Positions 41,401-49,559 of a stretch of 64,000 bases of DNA are shown here, one piece after another. A model generated the notes under the pieces. It had not been told where the DNA came from, made no database searches, and saw only the letters and a list, made by a program, of their open reading frames with translations. Every line of letters begins with the position of its first letter. Position 1 is the first letter of the stretch. The position numbers were made by a program, and so were the translations under genes. Source of the stretch: DASXHZ01 sp036488085 (GTDB taxonomy: Bacteria > Acidobacteriota > Thermoanaerobaculia > Gp7-AA8); the NCBI GenBank assembly GCA_036488085.1, contig DASXHZ010000059.1:1-64000 (forward strand). Reading direction: 5' to 3'.

Positions 41401-41608
41401 ACGTGCGCGAGAGATAGTCGTACGCACTTTCCGCCATGTCGACCACCCGCTGCAGCGACGGCTTCTCTTCGTCATAGAAGTAGATGTCGAAGTGCGTCGA
41501 GTGGTAGATCTGCCAGTGGAACTTGTCGTAGACGATCTTGTTCTGCCCGAACGGGTATGCCGCGGGCGCGATGGCGAGGACGAGGAGCAGCGCGAAGAGA
41601 CGCTTCAA
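38492..41608 (-). CDS. Metalloprotease-propeller-outer-membrane-barrel fusion
   Basis: 1038 aa. Signal peptide MKRLFALLLVLAIAPAAYPF. Residues 25-260 form a gluzincin-like peptidase with HEMTH (131-135) and a third zinc ligand Glu161 in WFMEGLASF. Residues 270-510 contain TolB-type propeller repeats (SPNGDHVAFFVKRERGR, SPDGGKIAFSGF, SPDGKWLVYSS, SADGKRIFFASD). A Pro/Ala-rich linker and a C-terminal BamA-type surface-antigen barrel (about 700-1038: FIASLDSVSSFSNFDFLYLD, GGLNTLRGYDYQSLIGNRVA, ending EFWIGETF with terminal Phe) complete it. It should sit in the outer membrane with the protease and propeller in the periplasm. It shows no POTRA domains and is not BamA. Confidence 0.85.
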   Translation of the reverse strand: MKRLFALLLVLAIAPAAYPFGQNKIVYDKFHWQIYHSTHFDIYFYDEEKPSLQRVVDMAESAYDYLSRTFNYQISKKIPIIYYATHSAFEQTNVDLNFIPEGVGAFAEPTKNRMVLPIDTTDEKLLQLVQHEMTHVFEYEILFQGKLGKQVTANPPTWFMEGLASFMGQDEDSKDRMVLRDAVVNDHIPSITKNPDGYFAYRFGHAVFKYIQQKYGWDGLRDFIYEYRNTLGSSVDRALKRAFDVTPEEFDTRFRTWMRHQYLPALIEKGEPVEYGDPFRINTDVVSDETSPTPSPSGDLIAGFTTYKDDVDVVLFKINDRKMWRNLTAGYTSKYEYPIVQSFTTGPVMGRDMAFSPNGDHVAFFVKRERGRNLVIMNPLTGGIERSTTLPVEQELSPSYSPDGGKIAFSGFVGNQDDIFLYDINSGQTSNLTKDAYFDGAPVFSPDGKWLVYSSIVDGYAKLFKLNLANPAERYQLTTGKWNDIDAWFSADGKRIFFASDKQTGRVTNDEPQPIQKAVETTVIQPADSRPAGATDKTIDPTSKTNPAAATAADISAITAPAPPALLPVPVPIPAPKEEEKRSGDTLPPDPTNFAAYNIYSLNLQSGDVLQYTDVVGGCFMPVVFTGANNKERLVLASYYKGQWRLFSTTTDHPLHEAEKTTLPSTPLQAETRTQFVPPVEVAIDPEKIEDTKGFKLFVEDVSVNAGVTSDQLFVSQSVIYMSDMLGNRRFIASLDSVSSFSNFDFLYLDLQHRWNWGVRLFDNRSFFNAIDQASNIQTRGQQDYRETGILGLYSYPFDRYHRIDTGLGFESRSINYPIDYAVDPVTGDVSYLFFQRKDNYPIATMSFSGDNSRFKEFGPIAGRRYQISTDYAPDLKEKGTLTADTSVEWRQYIPITSRSLLAARVFAGYSRGNFSNFYYFGGLNTLRGYDYQSLIGNRVAFANFEFRFPLVDLIAFPGIALGGIRGNVFFDVGAANFKGQPFQFMNNHQLVDGRASTGYGLSFNLFGLELHWDVARRYDLKHSIGGRRTEFWIGETF

Positions 41609-41624
41609 GAATCCTCCAGTGACC

Positions 41625-41644
41625 AGTGACTAGTACTAGTCACT
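41625..41644. repeat. 20-bp perfect palindrome across a stop codon
   Basis: AGTGACTAGTACTAGTCACT, at the junction of the barrel-fusion gene and the upstream minus-strand gene, containing the latter's TGA. No T-run follows, so it is not a standard terminator. Confidence 0.8.
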
Positions 41645-42326
41645 CAGTGAACACGTAGCGTGTGGCGGACGTCTCCTGCGGCACGAACATGCCGACGAGC
41701 TGCGTCTCGAGCGAACGGAGATTCTCGAACAGGCCGAGAAGCTCGTCGTAGTTGCGCTGGTCGAATTCCTTGAAGTCGCGGAAGTTGTCCTCCAGCACTT
41801 TCTCGCCGGTATCGGCGTTGAAGACGGCGATGTCGATGTCGAAGACGAAGCCGGTGGTCTCGATCAGCACTTGGCGGTAGTACGTGCGGCCGTCGGCGGG
41901 CGAGACGTACTCCTCGCTCTTGTAGCCGGACTTGTCGTTGACGTCGAAGTCGATGATGCCGGAGATGATGTAGTCGGCGCCGCTCTTCGCGCCGAGCTGC
42001 TTCCAGTAGTCGCGATTGGCCTCCAGCGCCTTGATGTCAGTGCCAGGGAGCCGCGTCTGCGGCGCGTCGACGAGATGGAGCTTCGTGCTCTTGCTGAGCT
42101 GCTTCTTGAGGTAGCGCTGAAACTCTTTCTGGACGTCGACCTTCGCGGCGCGATCGCTCTTCTTCTCCTGGTTCGCCACGATGACGAACGGCGCGATCGC
42201 GATCTTCTCGTCTCCGCCGATCTGCAGCTTCGGTTTCGTCGGAAGCTTCAGCTTCACTTCCATCACGCCCGCCGACGCCAGGAGGGGCGTGAGCACGACG
42301 GCGGCAAATAGCGCGACCCGTTTCAT
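41640..42326 (-). CDS. Secreted protein of unknown function
   Basis: 228 aa. Signal peptide MKRVALFAAVVLTPLLASAG. The fold pattern (EKIAIAPFVIVANQEKK, LKKQLSKSTKLHLVDAP, YWKQLGAKSGADYIISGIID, FDIDIAVFNADTGEKVLEDN) resembles the alpha/beta domain of LpoB/CsgG-type secreted proteins, which assemble at the outer membrane or bind peptidoglycan synthases. The match is by pattern only. Starts 4 bases inside the TPR lipoprotein gene (ATGA) and precedes the barrel fusion, so the three form one operon. Confidence 0.7.
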   Translation of the reverse strand: MKRVALFAAVVLTPLLASAGVMEVKLKLPTKPKLQIGGDEKIAIAPFVIVANQEKKSDRAAKVDVQKEFQRYLKKQLSKSTKLHLVDAPQTRLPGTDIKALEANRDYWKQLGAKSGADYIISGIIDFDVNDKSGYKSEEYVSPADGRTYYRQVLIETTGFVFDIDIAVFNADTGEKVLEDNFRDFKEFDQRNYDELLGLFENLRSLETQLVGMFVPQETSATRYVFTE

Positions 42327-42874
42327 TCCTCACCTCCGGTGGGCGGTTTGCGAGGTCCCGTGCCGGGCACCGGCGTTTCAGGCGGCGAGAGGATCCCCGG
42401 CGGCAGCGCCTCGGTTCCCGGAATGGTCGCGGGCGGTGCCGGCGCCATCTGATCGGGCGGGAGCATCGGCAGCTTCGGCTTCTCGCCGTTCTTCGCCGCC
42501 GCCTTCGGGACACCCTTCCCCGGCTTCTTCTTGCTGCGCGAGATGAACTCGGTATACCGGCTGTAGTTTTTCTGGATGTAGCTGTTCCCGCGATCGAGCT
42601 TCAGCGCCTCGCGGTACTGCTTCGCGGCATTCTCGAAATCACCGTTCGCCTCGTAGGCGACGGCGAGGTTGTTGTGCGCCATGGCATCGGAGGGATTCAG
42701 CTCCACGGCACGCTGGAAGCGGAACATCGCCTCGCGCCAGAGGCTCATCCGCGCCATCTCGACGCCGAAGTTGTCCTGCGACGAGGGCCGCGACAGGTCG
42801 GCGTTGTGGTGCGCGCATCCGATCGCCGACACGAATAGCGCGACGGAGAAGAAGGAACCGATCGATTTTGCCAC
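42323..42874 (-). CDS. TPR-repeat lipoprotein
   Basis: 183 aa from GTG 42874. Lipobox VSAIGC puts the lipid at Cys20. Two TPR units follow (WREAMFRFQRAVELNPSDAM, AHNNLAVAYEANGDFENAAK, QYREALKLDRGNSYIQKNYS), then a Pro/Lys-rich tail. TPR lipoproteins act as scaffolds at the outer membrane. First gene of an operon with the LpoB-like and barrel-fusion genes. A TATAAT lies 9 nt upstream of the start, implying a very short or absent leader. Confidence 0.8.
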   Translation of the reverse strand: MAKSIGSFFSVALFVSAIGCAHHNADLSRPSSQDNFGVEMARMSLWREAMFRFQRAVELNPSDAMAHNNLAVAYEANGDFENAAKQYREALKLDRGNSYIQKNYSRYTEFISRSKKKPGKGVPKAAAKNGEKPKLPMLPPDQMAPAPPATIPGTEALPPGILSPPETPVPGTGPRKPPTGGEE

Positions 42875-42883
42875 GGTGGAGCG

Positions 42884-42891
42884 ATTATAAT
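42884..42891. promoter_or_regulatory. ATTATAAT, possible divergent -10 element
   Basis: Palindromic ATTATAAT reads TATAAT on both strands in the 71-bp gap between the TPR lipoprotein (minus) and dprA (plus). No good -35 is visible on either side. Confidence 0.35.
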
Positions 42892-42945
42892 TGCGCTCCC
42901 CCACACCCCTTCCCGCGCCACGTCCTCGCGGCATCAACCAATTCC

Positions 42946-44013
42946 ATGGCAGAAAGCTCGCGCGATCTCTTGATCGCATGGTCATTGCTCCCATTCCTGA
43001 CTCCGAGTCGGACGCGCTTATTGTTTGAGTGGTTCGATCAGCCTTGCGACGCATGCAACGCCTCTTCCAACCTGCTTCGGGGCCTTCTGAACATAGACGA
43101 AGTCCAAGCGGCCGAGGTGAAGAAGCCGTTACAAGACCGGCGCTACGAAACGCTTCGCAGCTCGACGATCACGCTCGTCGATCCCGATTACCCGCCGATT
43201 CTGAAGGAGATCGTCGATCCTCCGCTGGCGCTTCACGTCCGCGGCGACCGCTCGCTCCTCGCGCGCCACGCGATCGCGATCGTCGGCTCGCGACGCGCGT
43301 CGCCGTACGCCGTCAACGCCGCGAAGCACCTCGCAGCTCCGCTTGCGTCAGAAGCAAAGCTCGTGGTCGTCTCCGGCCTGGCGCGCGGCGTCGACGCGGC
43401 CGCGCACGAAGCGGCGCTCGATGCGGGCGGCTCGACGATCGCGGTCCTCGGCACCGGCATCGACCTCGTCTACCCGAAGTCGAACCGCGCGCTCTTCCGG
43501 CGCATCGAGAACGAAGGGTTGATCGTCTCCGAGTTCCCGCCCGGCACGCCGCCGCTCGCGCAGAACTTCCCCATCCGCAACCGGATCATCAGCGGTCTCT
43601 CCCTCGGCACCATCATCGTGGAGGCGACCGGCCGCAGCGGATCGCTCATCACCGCGCGCACCGCCGCGGAACAGGGTCGCGAAGTCTTCGCCGTCCCCGG
43701 CTCGATCTTCGCGAAAGGAACTGAAGGTACGCATCGGCTGATCCAGTACGGCGCGAAGCTCGTACACGATGCGAACGACGTCGTCGAAGAAATCGAAGGC
43801 CTCGGCCGCATCGCGAAGAAACTCGACCCCACCCCGCCCGAAGCGTTCCGCGACGTCCTCGAAACCCTCAGCCGCGACGATGCGGTCCACGTCGACGCCG
43901 CCGCCGCAAAACTCGGCCGCACCGTCCCCGCGATCGCCGAGTCGCTGCTGCAACTGGAGCTGGGTGGGTGGGTGCGTTCGCTTCCGGGATCGAGGTATGT
44001 ACGGATCCGTTAG
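42946..44013 (+). CDS. dprA: DNA-processing protein DprA (DNA uptake)
   Basis: 355 aa. Rossmann-like domain with VGSRRASPYAVNAAKHLAAP, VSGLARGVDAAAHEAALD, LGTGIDLVYP, FPPGTPPLAQNFPIRNRIIS, GSLITARTAAEQGREVFAVPG, and a C-terminal winged helix (about 295-355). DprA loads RecA on incoming single strands during transformation. Together with pilus genes in the window it points to natural competence, though no com genes are present. Confidence 0.95.
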   Translation: MAESSRDLLIAWSLLPFLTPSRTRLLFEWFDQPCDACNASSNLLRGLLNIDEVQAAEVKKPLQDRRYETLRSSTITLVDPDYPPILKEIVDPPLALHVRGDRSLLARHAIAIVGSRRASPYAVNAAKHLAAPLASEAKLVVVSGLARGVDAAAHEAALDAGGSTIAVLGTGIDLVYPKSNRALFRRIENEGLIVSEFPPGTPPLAQNFPIRNRIISGLSLGTIIVEATGRSGSLITARTAAEQGREVFAVPGSIFAKGTEGTHRLIQYGAKLVHDANDVVEEIEGLGRIAKKLDPTPPEAFRDVLETLSRDDAVHVDAAAAKLGRTVPAIAESLLQLELGGWVRSLPGSRYVRIR

Positions 44014-44039
44014 ACCGTTGTCCGTTATCCTCGCCGAGG

Positions 44040-45611
44040 GTGAGTAAACGCGGCACGCTGGTCATCGTCGTCCTCGCGGCGTTGCTTCTGCTGCAGCTTG
44101 CGTTGGCGATCGGAAGCATGCGCGGCGACAGCGCCACGGATGATGAGCCAGCGCACCTCGTCGCTGGCTACCTGAAGCTCACGCAGGGTGCGGTCTCGTT
44201 TTACCGCTACAACCCGCCGCTCGGCGACTGTCTGCTCGCCGTTCCGCTTCTGTTCACCCGCATCCACCTTCCCGCGAACTGGAAGAGCGAATCGAATCCG
44301 TGGAACGTCGGGAAAGCACTTCTGTACGGGAGAGGCAACGACGCCGACAGCGTGCTGTTCCTTGCCCGATTGCCAGCGCTGGTGTCTTTCGTTGCGCTCT
44401 CTTTCCTCGCGGCGTGGGTCGCCTGGCGGTTGACGCGAAGCGAGCTCGCCACGATCGTGGCGTACGGTCTCACCGCGTTCTGCCCCAACCTGATGGCGCA
44501 CGGCCGTCTGGCGACGAACGATATCGAGGTCACACTCCTTCTCTTCGTCGCGGCCATTCTTCTGATCGAGTGGGTGAAACAGCCATCGTGGCGCAACAGC
44601 GTGCTGGCAAGCATCGCGGTCGCTGCCGCGCTCCTGACGAAAGTCTCCGCATTGATACTCGCGCCGTGGTTGCTGCTTCTGCTCTGGCCTCACCGGCACG
44701 AGTGGAAGACGTACACGGTTCGGGCGGCCGGACTCGCTGCTTTGGTGGCCGCGGAAATGGATCTCTTTTATGTCGCGCTGATGCGGCGCCTCTCCGTGAC
44801 CGCTCCCTTTCACGAGTATGCGGCGACGCTCGACGTGATTCACGGGTTCGTGAGCAGCGGCTTCCAGAAGCCGCAGTATCTGCTCGGCTCTTTCTCGATG
44901 AGTGGCTGGTGGTATTACTACCCGGTCGCGTTCCTCATCAAGACGACGATTCCGGCGCTGCTGCTCATCCTTTTCGCGGCGGTGAGTGCCATATTTCTTC
45001 GGAAGCCCCCCGGCGCGTTGTTCCTGTTCGTAGCCCTCTATGCGATCGCGAGCATGACGAGCAGCCTCGCGCTCGGGTTACGCTACATCCTCCCCATCTA
45101 CCCATTTCTCTACGTCGCCGTCGCGTGTGGCGTCGCGGGCCTCGCCTCCGCCGTCAGCGGTCGGGAGAAGATGATGGTCACGGGAGGCATCGCCCTGCTC
45201 CTCGCCGGGCACATCGCGGCAGCCGCGAGCACGTACCCGAATTACATCGGCTACTTCAACGAGATGATCGGACGCCGCGACAGTGCCGATCTCTATCTGA
45301 TCGACTCGAACCTCGACTGGGGACAAGACCTCGGGCGTCTCGCGGCCTGGGTTGACGCGAATCACATCGCGCACATCGACGTCGACTACTTCGGCGGCGG
45401 CGACGTCCGCTACTACCTCGGCGACCGCGCAACGCTCCTCGACGGCCCCGACCCGCGAAGGCACAGGCCGGGGTACTTCGCCGTCAGCAAGCACTTCTAC
45501 CGCACGAGCTTCTTCTATCGGCAGTATGGACTCGACTACGGCCAGTACTTCTCCGGCGCGTCGAAGGTGACGACGATCAACGGATCGATCGACGTCTGGC
45601 GAATTCCTTGA
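44040..45611 (+). CDS. GT-C-type membrane glycosyltransferase
   Basis: 523 aa from GTG 44040 (weak start support; Shine-Dalgarno-like GAGG is too close). About ten helices beginning LVIVVLAALLLLQLALAIGS, with the acidic loop SATDDEPAHLVAGYLKL (DDE) and RYNPPLGDCLLAVPLLF typical of PMT-family enzymes. The C-terminal soluble part has SNLDWGQDLGRLAAWVDANH. Probable sugar transfer from a polyprenyl donor; acceptor unknown. Follows dprA by 26 bp. Confidence 0.75.
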   Translation: MSKRGTLVIVVLAALLLLQLALAIGSMRGDSATDDEPAHLVAGYLKLTQGAVSFYRYNPPLGDCLLAVPLLFTRIHLPANWKSESNPWNVGKALLYGRGNDADSVLFLARLPALVSFVALSFLAAWVAWRLTRSELATIVAYGLTAFCPNLMAHGRLATNDIEVTLLLFVAAILLIEWVKQPSWRNSVLASIAVAAALLTKVSALILAPWLLLLLWPHRHEWKTYTVRAAGLAALVAAEMDLFYVALMRRLSVTAPFHEYAATLDVIHGFVSSGFQKPQYLLGSFSMSGWWYYYPVAFLIKTTIPALLLILFAAVSAIFLRKPPGALFLFVALYAIASMTSSLALGLRYILPIYPFLYVAVACGVAGLASAVSGREKMMVTGGIALLLAGHIAAAASTYPNYIGYFNEMIGRRDSADLYLIDSNLDWGQDLGRLAAWVDANHIAHIDVDYFGGGDVRYYLGDRATLLDGPDPRRHRPGYFAVSKHFYRTSFFYRQYGLDYGQYFSGASKVTTINGSIDVWRIP

Positions 45612-45618
45612 GACTTGG

Positions 45619-45918
45619 TTAGATCTCCGCGTATCCCTCGACCTCGTGTCCGTCGCGTGAGGTCTTCACCTTGTACGCGACGAGCGCGAGGGGGACGCCG
45701 ATCTGGATGGCGCGTTTGAGGAGCTTCGGGAAGCCAAAGCCGACTAGAAAGCCGATGACGGCGCCGCCGGCGACGATCTGCGGGGCGTGCTCGCGGGCCA
45801 TCGACTCGAAATCGAGCTGTTTGCGGAGCCGGGCGTCGAGCTCGTCGATGCGGTCGCCGACTCCGTCGCGGGCGCGCTCGATCTCCGTCTCGATCTGCTT
45901 CTTCTCGGTCGGATTCAT
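45619..45918 (-). CDS. Small membrane protein, DUF3618/YqjD-like
   Basis: 99 aa from ATG 45918. Amphipathic N-terminal half (EKKQIETEIERARDGVGDRI), then a glycine-rich helix APQIVAGGAVIGFLVGFGFP and a second hydrophobic segment. Forms an operon (ATGA overlap) with the holin-like gene upstream. Related proteins bind ribosomes to membranes or respond to envelope stress; not shown here. Confidence 0.65.
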   Translation of the reverse strand: MNPTEKKQIETEIERARDGVGDRIDELDARLRKQLDFESMAREHAPQIVAGGAVIGFLVGFGFPKLLKRAIQIGVPLALVAYKVKTSRDGHEVEGYAEI

Positions 45919-46337
45919 TCTTTGCTCCTGACGCGCTGGAAGTCGGCCTTGATCGCGTCGACGTCTGCCTTGAGCTGCTGCACCGACTCGCTGGGGACGA
46001 AGTTCACTTGCGAGAACTTCTTCTTTCCCATCATCGCCAGCACGCCGGCGACGACGAAGAGAACGACCGTGACGATGAGGCTCGAAACCCACGCCGGAAC
46101 GCCGAGGGCGACGAGGCCGAGAGTGATCGTGACGAAGAGGAAGGCGGTGCCGAAGAGCGCCACGACCGCGGCGCCGGCGAACATCGCCGCGCCACCGCCG
46201 AGCTTCGTGACCGTGTCCTTGACCTCGAGCTTGAGAAGTGCGATCTCGCTGCGGAAGAGCGTCGAGATGTCCGCGGTCAGCTCTTTGACGATTTGCCCGA
46301 GCGACCGGCTGTCTGAAGTTGCAAAGTGCGTTGCCAT
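45915..46337 (-). CDS. Holin-superfamily-like (DUF1469/Holin-X) membrane protein
   Basis: 140 aa from ATG 46337, which has GAGGT 5 nt upstream. N-terminal amphipathic helix (SLGQIVKELTADISTLFRSE) then two transmembrane helices (GAAMFAGAAVVALFGTAFLF, SSLIVTVVLFVVAGVLAMM) and a coiled C-terminal tail. This architecture is common in chromosomal genes next to DUF3618 proteins; there is no phage gene near, so lysis is unlikely. Confidence 0.65.
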   Translation of the reverse strand: MATHFATSDSRSLGQIVKELTADISTLFRSEIALLKLEVKDTVTKLGGGAAMFAGAAVVALFGTAFLFVTITLGLVALGVPAWVSSLIVTVVLFVVAGVLAMMGKKKFSQVNFVPSESVQQLKADVDAIKADFQRVRSKE

Positions 46338-46401
46338 AGGTACCTCATGGCAGCAAAACGTCTGCCGATCGGTGAGTCTATCGCGGGTAAGATTCGCCCT
46401 G

Positions 46402-46424
46402 CCGGCTGAAGCCGGCCCCACACA
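46402..46424. repeat. Half-copy of the CCGGCT...CCCCACACA element
   Basis: CCGGCT-GA-AGCCGG followed by CCCCACACA, same as the right half of 552-612. Its last base is the A of the queD ATG, so the element fills the queD 5' leader and removes any Shine-Dalgarno. Confidence 0.7.
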
Positions 46425-46783
46425 TGCCGATCGAGCTCGTCAAAGACTTCCGGTTCGAGGCCGCCCACTGGCTCCCGAACGTCCCGGAAGGTCACAAATG
46501 CCGGCGTATGCACGGCCACTCGTTCCGCGGTGAAGTCGCGGTCCGCGGCGAGGTCGACCCCGCCACCGGGTGGGTCGTCGATTTCGCCGACATCAAGCGG
46601 GCCGTCGACCCGGTCGTGGCCCAGCTCGATCACTACCTCCTCAACGAGATCGAGGGACTCCGCAACCCCACCAGCGAGATTCTCGCGGCGTGGTTCTGGA
46701 ACAAGCTGGCCGCGGGTGTGCCCGGGCTGTATCGCGTCACCATCGAGGAGACCTGCACCACGAGGTGTCATTACTTTGGATAG
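46424..46783 (+). CDS. queD: 6-carboxytetrahydropterin synthase QueD/PTPS family
   Basis: 119 aa. Zinc ligands FEAAHWLP and MHGHSF, with the catalytic Cys in HKCRRMHGHS, TGWVVDFADIKRAVDPVV, LDHYLLNEIEG, PTSEILAAWFW and TIEETCTTRCHYFG. The enzyme makes 6-carboxytetrahydropterin for queuosine and other deazapurines. No queC/queE/queF nearby. The 5' leader is made of a repeat half-element. Confidence 0.93.
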   Translation: MPIELVKDFRFEAAHWLPNVPEGHKCRRMHGHSFRGEVAVRGEVDPATGWVVDFADIKRAVDPVVAQLDHYLLNEIEGLRNPTSEILAAWFWNKLAAGVPGLYRVTIEETCTTRCHYFG

Positions 46784-46793
46784 GTCCCCATTC

Positions 46794-48206
46794 ATGGATG
46801 CGCTCGCGCTCCTCGGCGCGGCGCGCTATGCCGACATCCGCCACACCGCGACCCACCAGCAGCATGTGAAGGTGCGGAATGGCGAGGTCGACCACCTTTC
46901 ATCGACCGTCGACCGCGCCATCGGCGTCCGCGTCCTGGTCGGGAACGGCTGGGGCTTCGCGGCGTCGAGCGACACGAGCGAGGCGTCGCTGCGCGAGACC
47001 GCCAAACGCGCCCTCGAGGTCGCGGCGGCGAGCAACATCGCTTCGACGCAGCAGATCAGCCTCAGCGAGATCGAGCCGCACGTCGCCACCTGGGCCTCGC
47101 ACTACGAGATCGACCCGTGGTCGATTCCGATCGAGAAGAAGATCGATCACCTGATGAACGCCACCGAGCCGATGCGCAGCGATCCGCGCATCCATCAGGC
47201 CTCCGGCGAGATCTCGTGTTACCGCCAGGAGAAGACATTCGCCTCGACCCTCGGCAGTTTCATCGAGCAGACGACGACGGAGATGGGTGGCGGGATCGAG
47301 GCGGTGGCGATCGACGGAAGCGAGTTCCAGCGACGCACGTACCCCAATCCATTCGGCGGCGACTTCCAGGCCGAGGGATGGGAGTTCATCGAGCGGCTCG
47401 ACTTGGCGCGCAAGGGGCTGCAGGTGCGCGACGAAGCGCTCGCACTCCTCGCCGCGCCGAAGGCGCCCGCCGGACGATTCGACCTGATCGTCGGCAGCGC
47501 GCAACTCGCGCTGCAGGTCCACGAGTCGTGCGGCCATCCGACGGAGCTCGATCGCGCCATGGGGCTAGAGATCTCGCTCGCCGGCGGCTCGTTCCTGCAA
47601 CCCGACATGCTCGGCAAGTTCCGCTACGGCTCCGACCTGGTCACCATCGTCGCCGACGCGACGGTTCCCGGCGCCCTTGGCTCGTTTGCATTCGACGACG
47701 ACGGCGTGCCGGCGCAGCGCTTCCCGCTGATCGATCGCGGCATATTCGTCGACTACCTCACCGGCCGCGATACGGCTCCGTCGCTCGGCCGCAAATCGAA
47801 CGGTACGGTGCGCGCGGAGAGCGCGGCACGCATCCCGATCATCCGGATGACGAATATCAATCTCGAGGCCGGAACGACGCCGCTCGCCGACATCATCGCC
47901 GACACGAAGCGCGGCGTCCTCGTCGAGACGAACAAGTCGTGGTCGATCGACGACGTACGCCTCAACTTTCAATTCGGCTGCGAGGTGGCGTACGAGATCG
48001 TCGACGGCAAGCTCGGACGTCTCCTGAAAAACCCGCTCTACACCGGCATCACGCCCGAATTCTGGCGGTCATGCGACGCCGTCGCCGACCGCGCGAGCTG
48101 GCAGATCTGGGGCCTGCCGAACTGCGGCAAGGGCGATCCGATGCAGACGATGCGCGTCGCGCACGGCGCTCCCGCCGCCCGCTTCCGCAACGTGGAAATG
48201 GGCTGA
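46794..48206 (+). CDS. tldD: TldD-family metalloprotease
   Basis: 470 aa from ATG 46794. Metal motif HESCGHPTE (HExxxH) in the central region, RYGSDLVTIVADATVPGALG, SNGTVRAESAARIPIIRMTN and NKSWSIDDVRLNFQFGCEVA follow the TldD pattern. TldD/TldE pairs clip unfolded peptides and mature peptides such as microcin B17 in E. coli. Directly followed by the partner with TGATG coupling. Confidence 0.93.
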   Translation: MDALALLGAARYADIRHTATHQQHVKVRNGEVDHLSSTVDRAIGVRVLVGNGWGFAASSDTSEASLRETAKRALEVAAASNIASTQQISLSEIEPHVATWASHYEIDPWSIPIEKKIDHLMNATEPMRSDPRIHQASGEISCYRQEKTFASTLGSFIEQTTTEMGGGIEAVAIDGSEFQRRTYPNPFGGDFQAEGWEFIERLDLARKGLQVRDEALALLAAPKAPAGRFDLIVGSAQLALQVHESCGHPTELDRAMGLEISLAGGSFLQPDMLGKFRYGSDLVTIVADATVPGALGSFAFDDDGVPAQRFPLIDRGIFVDYLTGRDTAPSLGRKSNGTVRAESAARIPIIRMTNINLEAGTTPLADIIADTKRGVLVETNKSWSIDDVRLNFQFGCEVAYEIVDGKLGRLLKNPLYTGITPEFWRSCDAVADRASWQIWGLPNCGKGDPMQTMRVAHGAPAARFRNVEMG

Positions 48207-49555
48207 TGCGGACGCAACGCGAATCGTTCGAGATCCTCGACCGCGCGCTGAGCGCTGCCGGCACCGAGGCGGATGCGTCGTTCATCTCCGTCGACCAGAA
48301 CATCTCGCGGTTCGCGAACTCGAACGTGCACCAGAACATGTCGGAGGTCAGCGCCGGCTTGACGCTGCGCGTGATCTCCGGCGGCTCGATGGGCGTCGCT
48401 TCGACGACTTCTTTGGATGACGACGAGATCCGGCGCACCGCGGAGCTGGCGCGCGAGGCGGCGAAGCATTCGAGCCCGCTCCAGAACTTCTCCGGCCTCA
48501 ATCGCGACAACGAGCCGCTTCCGGATGTCATCACGTTCGACGATCGCACCGCGAGCATCACGCCGGCCGAAAAAGCGCACGATCTCCGCGCGATGTTCGA
48601 CCGCGGCCGCGCGCACGACGTCGAGTTCGCCGGCTCCTACCTCACCTCCCGCGCCTCGGCCGCCTGCGCCAACACGCACGGCATCCGCCGCTATGCGCCG
48701 CTCACGTACGCCGACTCGACCGTGATCGCGTTGCATGCGCGCGGCTCCGGTTATGCGACGCGTTGCGCGCGACGCGCCTCGGAGGTCGACATCCTCGCGC
48801 TCGGCGGCGAGGCGACGACCAAAGCGACGCTCGGTATCGATAACATCGAAGACATCGATCCCGGCACGTTCGACGTCATCCTCGAACCGCCCGCGCTCGC
48901 CGAGGTGTTCGAGTGGATGACGATGATCGCGTTCACCGGCCAGGCGTTCGAGGACGGCTCTTCATTCCTCGTCGATCGCCTCGGGCAGCGGATCGCCGGC
49001 ACGAACTTCACCGTCACCGACGACTCGCTCGACCCGTCCTTCCTCCCCTTCCCGTTCGATCTCGAAGGATTCGCGAAGCGCCGCGTGCCGCTGATCGAAA
49101 ACGGCGTCGCGCGCACGCCGATGCTCGACAAGGCTTACGCCGACCGGCTCCGTCTGGCGCCGACCGCCGGCACCTGGCACCTCGGCTCGGCCGACCACGG
49201 GACGTCGTTTCACGTCTCGATCGCGGGCGGCGATGCGACGCGCGGGGAAATGATCGCCTCGACGAAGCTCGGCATCTGGGTCACGCGCTTCAATTACGTC
49301 AACGGGCTACTGGAGCCGAAGAGCGCGCTCATGACCGGAACGACGCGCGACGGCACGTTTCTCATCCGCGACGGCGCGGTCGCCGCGCGGCTCCCAAACC
49401 TCCGCTGGACGCAGTCGATGGTCGAGGCGCTCTCGAACATCGAGTCGCTCACTCGCGAGCGCCGGCGCGTCGCCACCTGGTACAACATGTTCGGCGGGAC
49501 GATCGCTCCGGTCATGAAAATCCGAGGTTGGCACTTCACAGGCAAGTCGATTTAG
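48206..49555 (+). CDS. TldE/PmbA-like inactive partner of TldD
   Basis: 449 aa. Same fold as TldD (ISRFANSNVHQNMSEVSAGL, GSMGVASTTSLDDDEIRRTA, C-terminal FNYVNGLLEPKSALMTGTTR) but without an HExxxH site, as expected for TldE/PmbA. The TldD-TldE heterodimer is the active form. A one-base overlap fixes the start. No candidate precursor peptide is visible nearby. Confidence 0.9.
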   Translation: MRTQRESFEILDRALSAAGTEADASFISVDQNISRFANSNVHQNMSEVSAGLTLRVISGGSMGVASTTSLDDDEIRRTAELAREAAKHSSPLQNFSGLNRDNEPLPDVITFDDRTASITPAEKAHDLRAMFDRGRAHDVEFAGSYLTSRASAACANTHGIRRYAPLTYADSTVIALHARGSGYATRCARRASEVDILALGGEATTKATLGIDNIEDIDPGTFDVILEPPALAEVFEWMTMIAFTGQAFEDGSSFLVDRLGQRIAGTNFTVTDDSLDPSFLPFPFDLEGFAKRRVPLIENGVARTPMLDKAYADRLRLAPTAGTWHLGSADHGTSFHVSIAGGDATRGEMIASTKLGIWVTRFNYVNGLLEPKSALMTGTTRDGTFLIRDGAVAARLPNLRWTQSMVEALSNIESLTRERRRVATWYNMFGGTIAPVMKIRGWHFTGKSI

Positions 49556-49559
49556 GGGA

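Noticed and set aside
38492..41608. Identification as BamA
   Set aside because: No POTRA domains; the N-terminal half is a HExxH peptidase and a propeller.
45619..46337. Phage lysis cassette
   Set aside because: Holin-like and DUF3618-like membrane proteins only; no endolysin or other phage gene, and such pairs are common chromosomal genes.
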